From Komarekiella atlantica HA4396-MV6 (lineage in GTDB: Bacteria; Cyanobacteriota; Cyanobacteriia; Cyanobacteriales; Nostocaceae), in NCBI GenBank assembly GCA_019359395.1, contig JAHHHK010000009.1, positions 183,033 to 247,032 of the forward strand: DNA of 64,000 bases, read 5' to 3'. The notes under the pieces were generated by a model. That model did no database searches. It was not told where the DNA came from and was given only the letters and a program-made list of their open reading frames with translations. This document shows positions 18,068-27,500 of this stretch, piece by piece. The position numbers were made by a program, and so were the translations under genes. Every line of letters starts with the position of its first letter. Position 1 is the first letter of the stretch.

Positions 18068-21000
18068 ATGGAATTAGGATATTTAAGTAACAAAACTGGC
18101 CTGGAAATAGCTATTATTGGCATGAGTGGCTGTTTTCCACAGGCTGAAAATATTGAGCAATTTTGGCAAAATCTCCGAGATGGAGTAGAGTCAATACATA
18201 GATTTAATGACCAAGAATTAAAAGATTTAGGTGTAGATGCGGCTTTATTGAGCGACATCAATTATGTTAAAGCAGAAGGTGTAGTTGCAGGTATAGACTT
18301 GTTTGATGCTTCATTTTTTGACATCAGCCCCAGAGAAGCTGAAGTAATGGATCCTTCACTGCGTTTTTTCTTAGAGTATTCATGGAAAGCACTTGAAGAT
18401 GCTGGTTATAGTTCAGATATTTATAGAAAACCGATTGGGGTCTACGCTGGAACAAGTTTTGGCAGTTATCTACTTAACATTTATTCTAATTACGAGCTGA
18501 TATCCTCTGTGGGTGATAAGCAGATAGAAAAAGGAACTTCGCCTGATTACGTTACTACACTTGCTTCTTATAAATTAAATTTGCAAGGGCCAAGTTATGC
18601 AGTTCAAACTACTTGCTCAAGCTCATTGGTTGCTGTACATTTAGCCTGCCAAAGTTTGCTCAGTGGTGAGTGTGATATTGCTTTAGCAGGAGGAGTTTCA
18701 ATATCCACAGCAGATGGTTATTTGTATCAAGAGGGAGGTATTGAATCTCCTGATGGGCATTGCCGTGCTTTTGATGCTAAAGCTGCGGGAACAGTAAAAG
18801 GAAGAGGTTTAGGTCTTGTAGTTTTAAAGCGTTTAGAAGAAGCGATCGTAGATGGAGATTGCATCCATGCTATTATCAAAGGCTCTGCGATTAACAACGA
18901 TGGGTCAAACAAAGTTAGCTACACAGCACCCAGCGTTGATGGTCAAGCCAAAGTAATTAGAGCAGCTCAGGTAATGGCGGAGGTCGAACCCGATACCATT
19001 AGCTACATTGAAGCGCATGGAACCGGGACTTCTTTAGGTGATCCCGTTGAAATCGCTGCTTTAACACAAGCTTTTCGTACTAAAACTCAAAACAAGGGAT
19101 TTTGTGGCATTGGTTCTGTAAAAACCAACATTGGGCATTTAGACTCAACTGCTGGAATCGCAGGTTTGATCAAAACCGTACTAGCCCTAAAACACAAACA
19201 AATTCCTCCTAGTTTGAACTTTGAAGAACCATCACCTCAAATTGATTTCGTCAATAGTCCTTTTTATGTAAATAATAAATTATCTGAGTGGAAAACTAAC
19301 GGCATTCCTCGGCGTGCGGGTGTTAGTTCCTTTGGTTTTGGTGGGACAAATGCCCATGTGATTTTAGAAGAAGCTCCTATAATTAAATCCTCAAATCCTT
19401 CTCGGACTTGGCAGTTATTATTACTTTCAACAAAGACGAGTACAGCACTAGAAACTGCTACAGAAAATCTGGTTAATTACCTACAAAACAATCCAGATTT
19501 AAACCTTGCGAATGTTGCTCATACCTTACAATTAGGTCGGTGGACTTTGAACCATCGCAGAATGGTAGTTTGCCAAAATCAAGAAGATGCAATCAACGCA
19601 TTGCAAGACCCTCAAAGAGCTTTCACCTATTACCAAGAACCTTGTAATCGCCCGGTTGTGTTTATGTTCTCTGGGCAAGGTTCGCAATATATAAATATGG
19701 GTCGAGAATTATACGAGAGTGAAACCTTATTTAGAGAACAAGTTAATTACTGCTGTGAACTGCTCAAACCTCACTTGGAATTAGACTTGCGTACAGTTCT
19801 CTATCCCAGCACAGAAAAAGCTTTAATAGCAACAGAAAAGTTGCAGCAAACAGCAATTACTCAACCAGCATTATTTGTGATTGAATATGCTCTAGCCAAA
19901 TTGTGGATGGCATGGGGTGTGCACCCACAGATGATGATTGGTCACAGTATAGGGGAGTATGTAGCTGCAACTTTAGCTGGAGTTTTCTCTTTAGAAGATG
20001 CGCTGGTGATCGTTGCAATGCGAGGAAAACTCATGCAGCAGTTACCTGGTGGTGCTATGCTCTCAGTTCAGCTTCCAGAACAAGAGGTACAACAATTACT
20101 AGAAAAGGAAATCTCTTTAGCTGCGAGTAATGCACCTTCTTCTTGTGTGGTGTCCGGTGCGACAGAAGCAATAGAGAAATTACAACAGAAGCTACAACAA
20201 ATAGGTGTAAATTGTAGGCGCTTGCATACTTCTCATGCCTTTCATTCTCAAATGATGGAACCCATCATTGAGACATTTATCCAGTCTTTAAAAAAAGTAA
20301 AACTCAATTCCCCAAAAATTGCATTTATTTCTAATGTCAGTGGAACTTGGATTACCGCAGCCGAAGCAACAGATCCTAACTATTGGGCTAGACATTTAAG
20401 GCAACCCGTACGCTTCAGTTTAGGAATCGCTGAATTGCTCCTCCAGCCAGAACCAATACTGTTGGAAGTTGGGCCAGGACGCACACTAAGTAGTTTGGCT
20501 AAACAACATCAAACAGATAAACTCATAGCACTAACATCCATACGACATCCTCAAGAGCAACAATCGGATGTAGGATTTTTACTTAACACCTTGGGTAGGC
20601 TTTGGTTAGTAGGAGTTCAAATTGATTGGTCAGGTTTTTATGTAGACGAAAAGCGTCATCGCATACCCTTACCTACTTATCCTTTTGAGCGTCAGCGTTA
20701 CTGGATTGAGGTAAATCGAAACGCGACTTTGGCAATGATGTCGCCAAAAACTTCAGATAAAAAGCCAGATATTGCTGACTGGTTCTACGTTCCCCGTTGG
20801 AAAGAATCTACACCGCTTGAGTTTTGTCAACAAGACAAATTAGTAGAAAAAAAGTCATCTTGGTTGGTGTTTGTCGATAACTATGGAGTTGGATCAGAAA
20901 TTGTCGAACGACTCAAACAAGACGCTCATGATGTGATTGTCGTTAGAGTCGCAGATAAATTTGCCAAACTTAATGACTGTACATATACAATTAATCTCCA

Positions 21001-22735
21001 ACAAAGGGATGACTATGATGCCTTGCTGCAAGCACTACAAGAACAGAATTGTACCGGATGGCATCTTGCCCATTTTTTGAGTGTTACACCTGACGATACT
21101 TTACCTAGTCAACACCTAGAACCACAAACACAACATCAGTTTTTTGAAGATTGTCAAAATCTTGGTTTTGATAGTCTGCTATTTCTAACACAAGCCTTGG
21201 CAAAACAGAATATAATTGAGCCAATAAAGCTGATGGTTGTTACTAGTAATCTACATGATATAACTGGCAGCGAGAATTTATGTACTGAGAAAGCAACTAT
21301 ATTAGGGGCATGTAATGTAATTCCACAAGAGTATCTCAACATCACTTGCTGTTGCTTGGATATCGTCCTACCAAAATCTGAGCCATCACAAACACTAATA
21401 GACTCACTGCTTACAGAATTTACAGCACCAATAACTGATAACTTAATTGCTTATCGTGGCAATCATCGCTGGATTAAAACTTATGAAGCTGTACATTTAA
21501 ATGAAAGCATTACCGACAAAACTAAGTTGAGAAAAGGGGGTGTTTATTTAATCACTGGTGGGCTTGGTCGCATTGGTTTAGCAATGTCAGAATACTTAGC
21601 AAAAACAATGCAGGCTAAGTTAGTTTTAATCGGTAGAAAAGGCATACCAGAAAGACATGAATGGTCTAAATGGCTACTAACTCATGATGAATCTAATGAA
21701 GTTAGCCAGAAGCTTAAAAAGGTGATGATGCTTGAGGAATTAGGTGCTGAAGTTCAAGCGATCGCAGCTGATGTAGCTAATGAACAACAAATGCAACAAG
21801 CTATAGCATTAGTTAATCAACGCTTTGGTGAAATTCATGGTGTAATCCACGCAGCCGGAATTAATGACGATGCCTATTACACTATCGAAGAAAGTTCTAA
21901 AGCTCAAAGTCAATCACAATTTCATCCCAAAGTATATGGACTATTTGTATTAGAAAAAGTTCTGCGAGGTCAAAAGTTAGATTTCTGCTTATTGACATCT
22001 TCTTCATCATCTGTTTTAGGAGGCTTAGGATTAACTTCCTATTCTGCTGCTAACATTTTTATGGATGCCTATGCTCACAAGCACAACCAGATCAACTTTC
22101 CTTGTATTAGTGTCAACTGGGATACCTGGCAATCTCAAGAAAACGACACGCAGGATCTAACTGTAGGAGTAGCATTAGAAAAATTACGCATGACATGGCA
22201 AGAAGGTATAGAAGTCTTTAGCCGTGTATTATCTATAACTAAAACTCCTCAAATTGTTGTTTCTGCGGGAGAATTGCAACCGAGAATTGAGCAATGGATC
22301 AAACGAGATTTTTTACGAAACAAAGAATCATCAAATAATCGAGATAGCTTATCACTCCATTCAAGAGCAAACTTACAAAGCGAGTATGTTCCAGCTAGCA
22401 ACAATGTAGAGCAAATAGTTGCTACAACTTGGCAAAAGGTTCTTGGAATTGAAAAGATTGGTATTTATGATAACTTTTTTGATTTAGGAGGTAGTTCTCT
22501 AATTGGTATTGAAATTATCTCACAGCTACAAAAAGAATTAAATGCCCATATTCCGATAATTAGTATTTACGAAAGACCAACTATCAGTTCGCTTGCCGAA
22601 CTTTTAAGCAGCGATGATGAACAAGCTTATTTGCAAAAAGATTCTTACCGGACTCAAACGAGGTCTGCCTCAATTAAGCGCCGCAAACAAGCCAGACAAA
22701 ATCATCGCAGGACATCTTCAATAGAAGATAATTAG
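18068..22735 (+). CDS. Type I PKS module 2: KS-AT-KR-carrier
   Basis: The 1555-residue module has KS motifs TTCSSSLV, EAHGTGTS and KTNIGHLD; a malonyl-type AT with GHSIGE near residue 625 and SHAFHSQ; and a KR with TGGLGRIG near 1163 plus an SSS...YSAAN active site. The second Gly-Gly of the nucleotide motif is Gly-Arg, which is tolerated in many reductases, so I call the KR probably active. The carrier serine is in LGGSSL near residue 1476. The C-terminus is strongly basic (SIKRRKQARQ), as in the other proteins that pass their chain to a KS. No DH or ER is present. By order it extends the Dab-containing chain by a malonate and leaves a hydroxyl. Confidence 0.95.
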   Translation: MELGYLSNKTGLEIAIIGMSGCFPQAENIEQFWQNLRDGVESIHRFNDQELKDLGVDAALLSDINYVKAEGVVAGIDLFDASFFDISPREAEVMDPSLRFFLEYSWKALEDAGYSSDIYRKPIGVYAGTSFGSYLLNIYSNYELISSVGDKQIEKGTSPDYVTTLASYKLNLQGPSYAVQTTCSSSLVAVHLACQSLLSGECDIALAGGVSISTADGYLYQEGGIESPDGHCRAFDAKAAGTVKGRGLGLVVLKRLEEAIVDGDCIHAIIKGSAINNDGSNKVSYTAPSVDGQAKVIRAAQVMAEVEPDTISYIEAHGTGTSLGDPVEIAALTQAFRTKTQNKGFCGIGSVKTNIGHLDSTAGIAGLIKTVLALKHKQIPPSLNFEEPSPQIDFVNSPFYVNNKLSEWKTNGIPRRAGVSSFGFGGTNAHVILEEAPIIKSSNPSRTWQLLLLSTKTSTALETATENLVNYLQNNPDLNLANVAHTLQLGRWTLNHRRMVVCQNQEDAINALQDPQRAFTYYQEPCNRPVVFMFSGQGSQYINMGRELYESETLFREQVNYCCELLKPHLELDLRTVLYPSTEKALIATEKLQQTAITQPALFVIEYALAKLWMAWGVHPQMMIGHSIGEYVAATLAGVFSLEDALVIVAMRGKLMQQLPGGAMLSVQLPEQEVQQLLEKEISLAASNAPSSCVVSGATEAIEKLQQKLQQIGVNCRRLHTSHAFHSQMMEPIIETFIQSLKKVKLNSPKIAFISNVSGTWITAAEATDPNYWARHLRQPVRFSLGIAELLLQPEPILLEVGPGRTLSSLAKQHQTDKLIALTSIRHPQEQQSDVGFLLNTLGRLWLVGVQIDWSGFYVDEKRHRIPLPTYPFERQRYWIEVNRNATLAMMSPKTSDKKPDIADWFYVPRWKESTPLEFCQQDKLVEKKSSWLVFVDNYGVGSEIVERLKQDAHDVIVVRVADKFAKLNDCTYTINLQQRDDYDALLQALQEQNCTGWHLAHFLSVTPDDTLPSQHLEPQTQHQFFEDCQNLGFDSLLFLTQALAKQNIIEPIKLMVVTSNLHDITGSENLCTEKATILGACNVIPQEYLNITCCCLDIVLPKSEPSQTLIDSLLTEFTAPITDNLIAYRGNHRWIKTYEAVHLNESITDKTKLRKGGVYLITGGLGRIGLAMSEYLAKTMQAKLVLIGRKGIPERHEWSKWLLTHDESNEVSQKLKKVMMLEELGAEVQAIAADVANEQQMQQAIALVNQRFGEIHGVIHAAGINDDAYYTIEESSKAQSQSQFHPKVYGLFVLEKVLRGQKLDFCLLTSSSSSVLGGLGLTSYSAANIFMDAYAHKHNQINFPCISVNWDTWQSQENDTQDLTVGVALEKLRMTWQEGIEVFSRVLSITKTPQIVVSAGELQPRIEQWIKRDFLRNKESSNNRDSLSLHSRANLQSEYVPASNNVEQIVATTWQKVLGIEKIGIYDNFFDLGGSSLIGIEIISQLQKELNAHIPIISIYERPTISSLAELLSSDDEQAYLQKDSYRTQTRSASIKRRKQARQNHRRTSSIEDN

Positions 22736-22756
22736 TGTTTTCCGTGCTAATTAATG

Positions 22757-22813
22757 GTTTGTAGTAAGCACTTTAGTGCTTAGCAAAGAATGACTAAAGC
22801 CATTACTACAAAC
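22757..22813. repeat. 57-bp dispersed inverted repeat (MITE-like) in the cluster
   Basis: Outer arms GTTTGTAGTAA (22757-22767) and TTACTACAAAC (22803-22813) are perfect inverted repeats. Between them is a smaller palindrome, AAGCACTTTAGTGCTT. Elements of this layout are dispersed in Nostoc-type genomes (from memory). It fills most of the 149-bp gap before the decarboxylase gene and could fold as RNA, possibly affecting readthrough into that gene. Confidence 0.75.
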
Positions 22814-22884
22814 TTGAATCTAATATTTTTGGTGGTAGTTAGCAGCAAGGTAATTAAGAGTCAAGATATATTCTGGAGTATAAA

Positions 22885-24564
22885 ATGGCATTGAGTCAGC
22901 AAAGACAAGAAAAAAATAAGCAAAATTTCTTTCTGGAGAATGAGCTAACACCACAGTATGCAGTCGCAAATGAAGTCATGCAATTATTTGCACCATCTAA
23001 TAACCTAGTTTCTATAGAGTCTAAGATGGGTGTTCAAACTGACACTTTGGTTGATGATTTCCTAAGTGCAATCAACACTAACTCTGATATTGATTTTAAT
23101 GACTTAGTAGAAACCTTTGATGATAGCCAAGTTCCCATTAATCCGACTAATTTTGATAGCTACCTTGATTATTTAGCAAATAATGTTATTAATCATTCAA
23201 TACATACATCTTCACCACGATTTATCGGTCACATGACCTCTGCACTACCTTGTTTTGTGCGACCGATCGCTAAACTGATGACAGCAATGAACCAAAATGT
23301 TGTCAAAATAGAAACAGCCAAAGCTTTTAGTCCTTATGAACGTCAGGCTTTGGCAATGATGCATAGATTAGTTTATAACTTTTCTGATGAATTCTATAGC
23401 GAACATATCCAAAATAGCCAAAGCACTTTAGGCATATTGGTATCTGGAGGTACAGCAGCAAACATTATCGCACTATGGTGCGCCCGTAATAAATCCTTGG
23501 GTGCAAAAAATAATTTTGCTGGTGTAGAGAAAGAAGGTTTAGCAGCAGCTTTAGATTACTACGGTTATCAAGGAGCGGTAGTAATTGGCTCTGAATTGAT
23601 GCATTATTCTTTTGATAAAGCCGCAGATTTATTAGGTATAGGTACAAATGGCTTAATAAAAATTCCTACTAATGGTAATAACCAAGTGGACTTACCAGCT
23701 TTACGTCAGACTGTTGCAGATTGTCATGCTAAAAATCTGCATATTATTGCGATCGCGGGTGTTGCTGGTACTACGGATTCTGGTAATATAGACTCACTTT
23801 TAGACATAGCAGAGATTGCCCAAGCTGCAAATGTTCATTTTCACGTAGATGCAGCTTGGGGTGGGCCACTAATCTTTTCTGAACAACATCGACAAAAACT
23901 TGTTGGTATTGAATGCGCTGATTCAGTCACAATTGATGGACATAAACAGCTGTATTTACCTATGGGTATTGGTATGGTATTCATGCGCGAACCGTACTTA
24001 GCTTCATCCATTGAAAAAAACGCCAGCTACACCATGCGTAAGGGTTCATTCGATTTGGGTAAACGCGCTTTAGAAGGTTCTAGAGCTGGTATGGCATTAT
24101 TTTTACATGCTGGGCTACATCTAATAGGACTTAAAGGTTATGAATTTTTGATTGATGCAGGTATTGAGAAAACACAATATATGGCTGCTCGGATTACTAC
24201 TATGTCCGAATTTGAATTACTATCTCAACCAGATATAAATCTCCTTCTTTATCGCTACATCCCGGAATCTTTCAGAGAACTTGCCGTTAAAAAGCAGTTA
24301 ACTGAAACTGATAATCAACAAATCAATATATTCAATGAGCGCCTGCAAAAAACTCAACGTCAAGCTGGTCGTACTTTTATCTCGCGGACAACAAAAACAA
24401 TTACCTATTTAGAAAAAGAAATTTCAGTTACGGCGCTGCGTGCGGTAATTGCCAATCCGCTTACAACTAAAGATGATATTGATGCAGTGCTGAACGACCA
24501 AATTCAGATTGCTTTAGATTTATCAATATCAGATTCTTTAGAAGCTACTCAGAGCCTAGCATAG
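22885..24564 (+). CDS. panP: PLP-dependent aspartate 1-decarboxylase (PanP-like), beta-alanine supply
   Basis: The 559-residue protein belongs to the group II PLP decarboxylases. The PLP lysine is Lys354 in DGHKQLYLPMG, the cofactor-binding Asp is in HVDAAWGG (Asp322), and SGGTAANI forms the phosphate-binding turn. The stretch SSPRFIGHMTSALP and NQNVVKIETAKAF closely follow PanP, the PLP-type aspartate 1-decarboxylase described in Vibrio (TIGR03799 group), rather than glutamate decarboxylase. The reaction is L-aspartate to beta-alanine plus CO2. The ATG has GGAG at a suitable distance. The terminal NRPS of this cluster carries a beta-alanine-type code, so I infer that the gene provides a dedicated building block. 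A glutamate or Dab decarboxylase activity is the main alternative. Confidence 0.85.
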   Translation: MALSQQRQEKNKQNFFLENELTPQYAVANEVMQLFAPSNNLVSIESKMGVQTDTLVDDFLSAINTNSDIDFNDLVETFDDSQVPINPTNFDSYLDYLANNVINHSIHTSSPRFIGHMTSALPCFVRPIAKLMTAMNQNVVKIETAKAFSPYERQALAMMHRLVYNFSDEFYSEHIQNSQSTLGILVSGGTAANIIALWCARNKSLGAKNNFAGVEKEGLAAALDYYGYQGAVVIGSELMHYSFDKAADLLGIGTNGLIKIPTNGNNQVDLPALRQTVADCHAKNLHIIAIAGVAGTTDSGNIDSLLDIAEIAQAANVHFHVDAAWGGPLIFSEQHRQKLVGIECADSVTIDGHKQLYLPMGIGMVFMREPYLASSIEKNASYTMRKGSFDLGKRALEGSRAGMALFLHAGLHLIGLKGYEFLIDAGIEKTQYMAARITTMSEFELLSQPDINLLLYRYIPESFRELAVKKQLTETDNQQINIFNERLQKTQRQAGRTFISRTTKTITYLEKEISVTALRAVIANPLTTKDDIDAVLNDQIQIALDLSISDSLEATQSLA

Positions 24565-24598
24565 TTGCTGTAAATAACTGTATTTAGGTATTTTTCCT

Positions 24599-27500
24599 AT
24601 GAATAATTCTCAGGAATTTAATAACTTTGATGATAATGATGAAATAGCCATCATTGGCATAAATGGCCGCTTCCCAGGCGCAAATAATGTTGATAATTTT
24701 TGGGCAAATTTACGAGATGGAATAGAATCAATTTCTCATTTTACAGATGAAGAACTGCTAGCCGCGGGTATAGACCCAACTTTGCTCAATGACCCAAATT
24801 ATGTTAAAGCAGGCAGCATAATGGAAGGTATTGAGTTATTTGATGCTGCATTTTTTGGATTTACTCCTAGAGAGGCTGAAATCACAGATCCACAACATCG
24901 AATCTTTTTAGAATCTGCTTGGGAAGCTTTAGAATCTGCGGGCTATGATTCGGAATCATATAAAGGAAAAATTGGCGTTTACGCTGGTGTAACTAATAGT
25001 AATTATTTATTTACAAATTTATATTCTAACCAAGACTTAATGCAGTCGGTAGATGCTTTAAATATTTTTATTGGTAATGAAAAAGACAATTTAAGTACAC
25101 AAACTTCTTACAAGTTAAATCTTACCGGGCCAAGTATAAATGTTCAAAATAATTGTTCTACATCATTAATAGCAGTACATTTAGCCTGCCAAAGTTTGCT
25201 AAATGGAGAAAGTGATATAGCCTTGGCTGGTGGTGTTTCTATTGCAAAGCTACCTCAAAAATCTGGTTATCAGTATCAAGAGGGGGTTCTTTGTTCACCT
25301 GATGGACATTGTAGGACTTTTGATGCTAACGCTAAAGGAACAGTATTTGGCGATGGTCTGGGAATTGTGGTGTTGAAACGATTAGTTGATGCTGTTGCTG
25401 ATGGAGACTTTATTCATGCTGTAATTAAAGGTTCAGCTATTAATAACGATGGTTCTTTAAAGGTTGGTTATACAGCGCCTAGTGTTAATGGTCAAAGAGA
25501 AGTAATTTTAGAAGCACTTGCCTTAGCTAATATTGAACCCGATACTATTTCTTATATTGAAGCTCATGGTACTGCAACTCCCTTGGGTGATCCAATTGAA
25601 ATCAAGGCTCTTACACAAGCTTTTCGTGCTAGCACAAATCAAAAAAACTTCTGCGCTATCGGTTCAGTAAAAAGTAATATTGGACATCTAGATACCGCAG
25701 CGGGTGTGACAGGTTTAATTAAAACTGTACAAGCATTAAAACATCAACAAATACCCCCTAGTTTAAACTTTGAAAAACCCAACTCAGAGATAGATTTTGC
25801 TAACAGTCCCTTCTACGTCAATACCAAATTATCAGAGTGGAAAACCAACGATTTACCTCGTAGAGCAGGTGTAAGTTCTTTTGGGGTTGGCGGGACTAAT
25901 GCTCACGTAATTTTGGAAGAAGCTCCAGTAATAGAAGCATCCAGTACCTCTCGCCCTTGGCAATTACTGTTACTCTCAGCTAAAACCAGCACAGCTTTAG
26001 AAAGCGCGACTGCAAATTTAGCGGCTTACCTCCAGCAACATCCCGATATCAATTTGCCTGATGTAGCTTACACTCTACAAGTAGGTCGTCGAGTTTTTGA
26101 CCATCGGCGTTTAGTAGTTTGCCAAGACCAGAAGGATGCAGCTAAATTACTTAAAAATGAAGACCCACAACGTGTTTTTAGTTACCACCATAAACCAAGC
26201 CGTTGCCCTATCATTTTCATGTTTTCAGGACAAGGGTCACAATATCAGGACTTACGCACAGGCAACGGAAAATCGAACCACAGAGAAGCCAGTGCGTTGG
26301 GCGGGTTCCCCGACTTGAAGCAACTGGCGCGACACGGAGAGCAGGGAGAAATAAGAGTTTCAGAGAGTTTTTGCGTAAGTCCTAAATATGTAAATATGGG
26401 TCAGGAACTCTACGAAGTTGAACCGACGTATCGCAGACATGTAGATAATTGCGCCGAAATTTTGCAACCCCACCTCGGTCTTGATATTCGTCATCTACTC
26501 TTTCCATCAGAGGGAATTGAAGTAGCTAGCCAACAACTACAACAAACAGCGTTATTTGTGATTGAGTACGCTCTGGCTGAGTTATTGATGTCATGGGGGG
26601 TATGCCCAGAAGCGATGATTGGTGATGGTATAGGTGAATATGTCGCAGCTGCGATCGCAGGTGTATTTACTCTCGAAGATGCTTTAGCAATCGTAGCAGA
26701 CAAGGGACTGCGATCGCTCAAAAAAGTTCAACTCAATCCACCACGCATAAGCTTTATTTCCAATGAGACTGGTAGTTGGATTACAGATGCACAAGCCACA
26801 AATCTTAACTACTGGAGCCAAAGTTTACAAAAAACTGTAAAATTTTCTGATAGTATTTCTCACCTATTGGAACAATTTGAAGGCGTTTTTATAGAGGTGG
26901 GGCCTGGACAAAATTTAAGCACATTAACTAAACAACATTTAGATATCAATGCTAAACAACATGTACTGAGTTCTTTACCTTCAGATCAACAATCAGATGT
27001 CAGCTTTTTATTAGAAACATTAGGGCAGTTGTGGCTTTTTGGTGTCAATATAGATTGGTCAGAATTTTACACCCATGAGCAGCGTCATCGTCTACCTTTG
27101 CCTACTTATCCTTTTGAACGACAAAGATATTGGATTGATGCGAAGCAAGAAAAAGATGATAGTTATACTCCAGTATTATTGGGTAAAAAACCTGATATAG
27201 CTGACTGGTTTTACATTCCTTTTTGGAAGCCTTCTTTACCCCCCGTACAACTCGATACCCAAGACTTAGCAACTAACATTTGCCTGGTATTTATTGATGA
27301 ATGTGGTTTGGGTATCAACTTGGTAAAACAACTAGAGAAATTAAACCAGGATGTAATTACCGTAAAAATCGGTGATAAATTTACCATACTAAGTAATGAA
27401 TATACTATTAATCATAAAAATCATCAGGATTATGATATTTTATTTCAAGAAATTTTTAGACAAAATAAGTTGCCAAACAAGATAATTCATTTATGGAATG

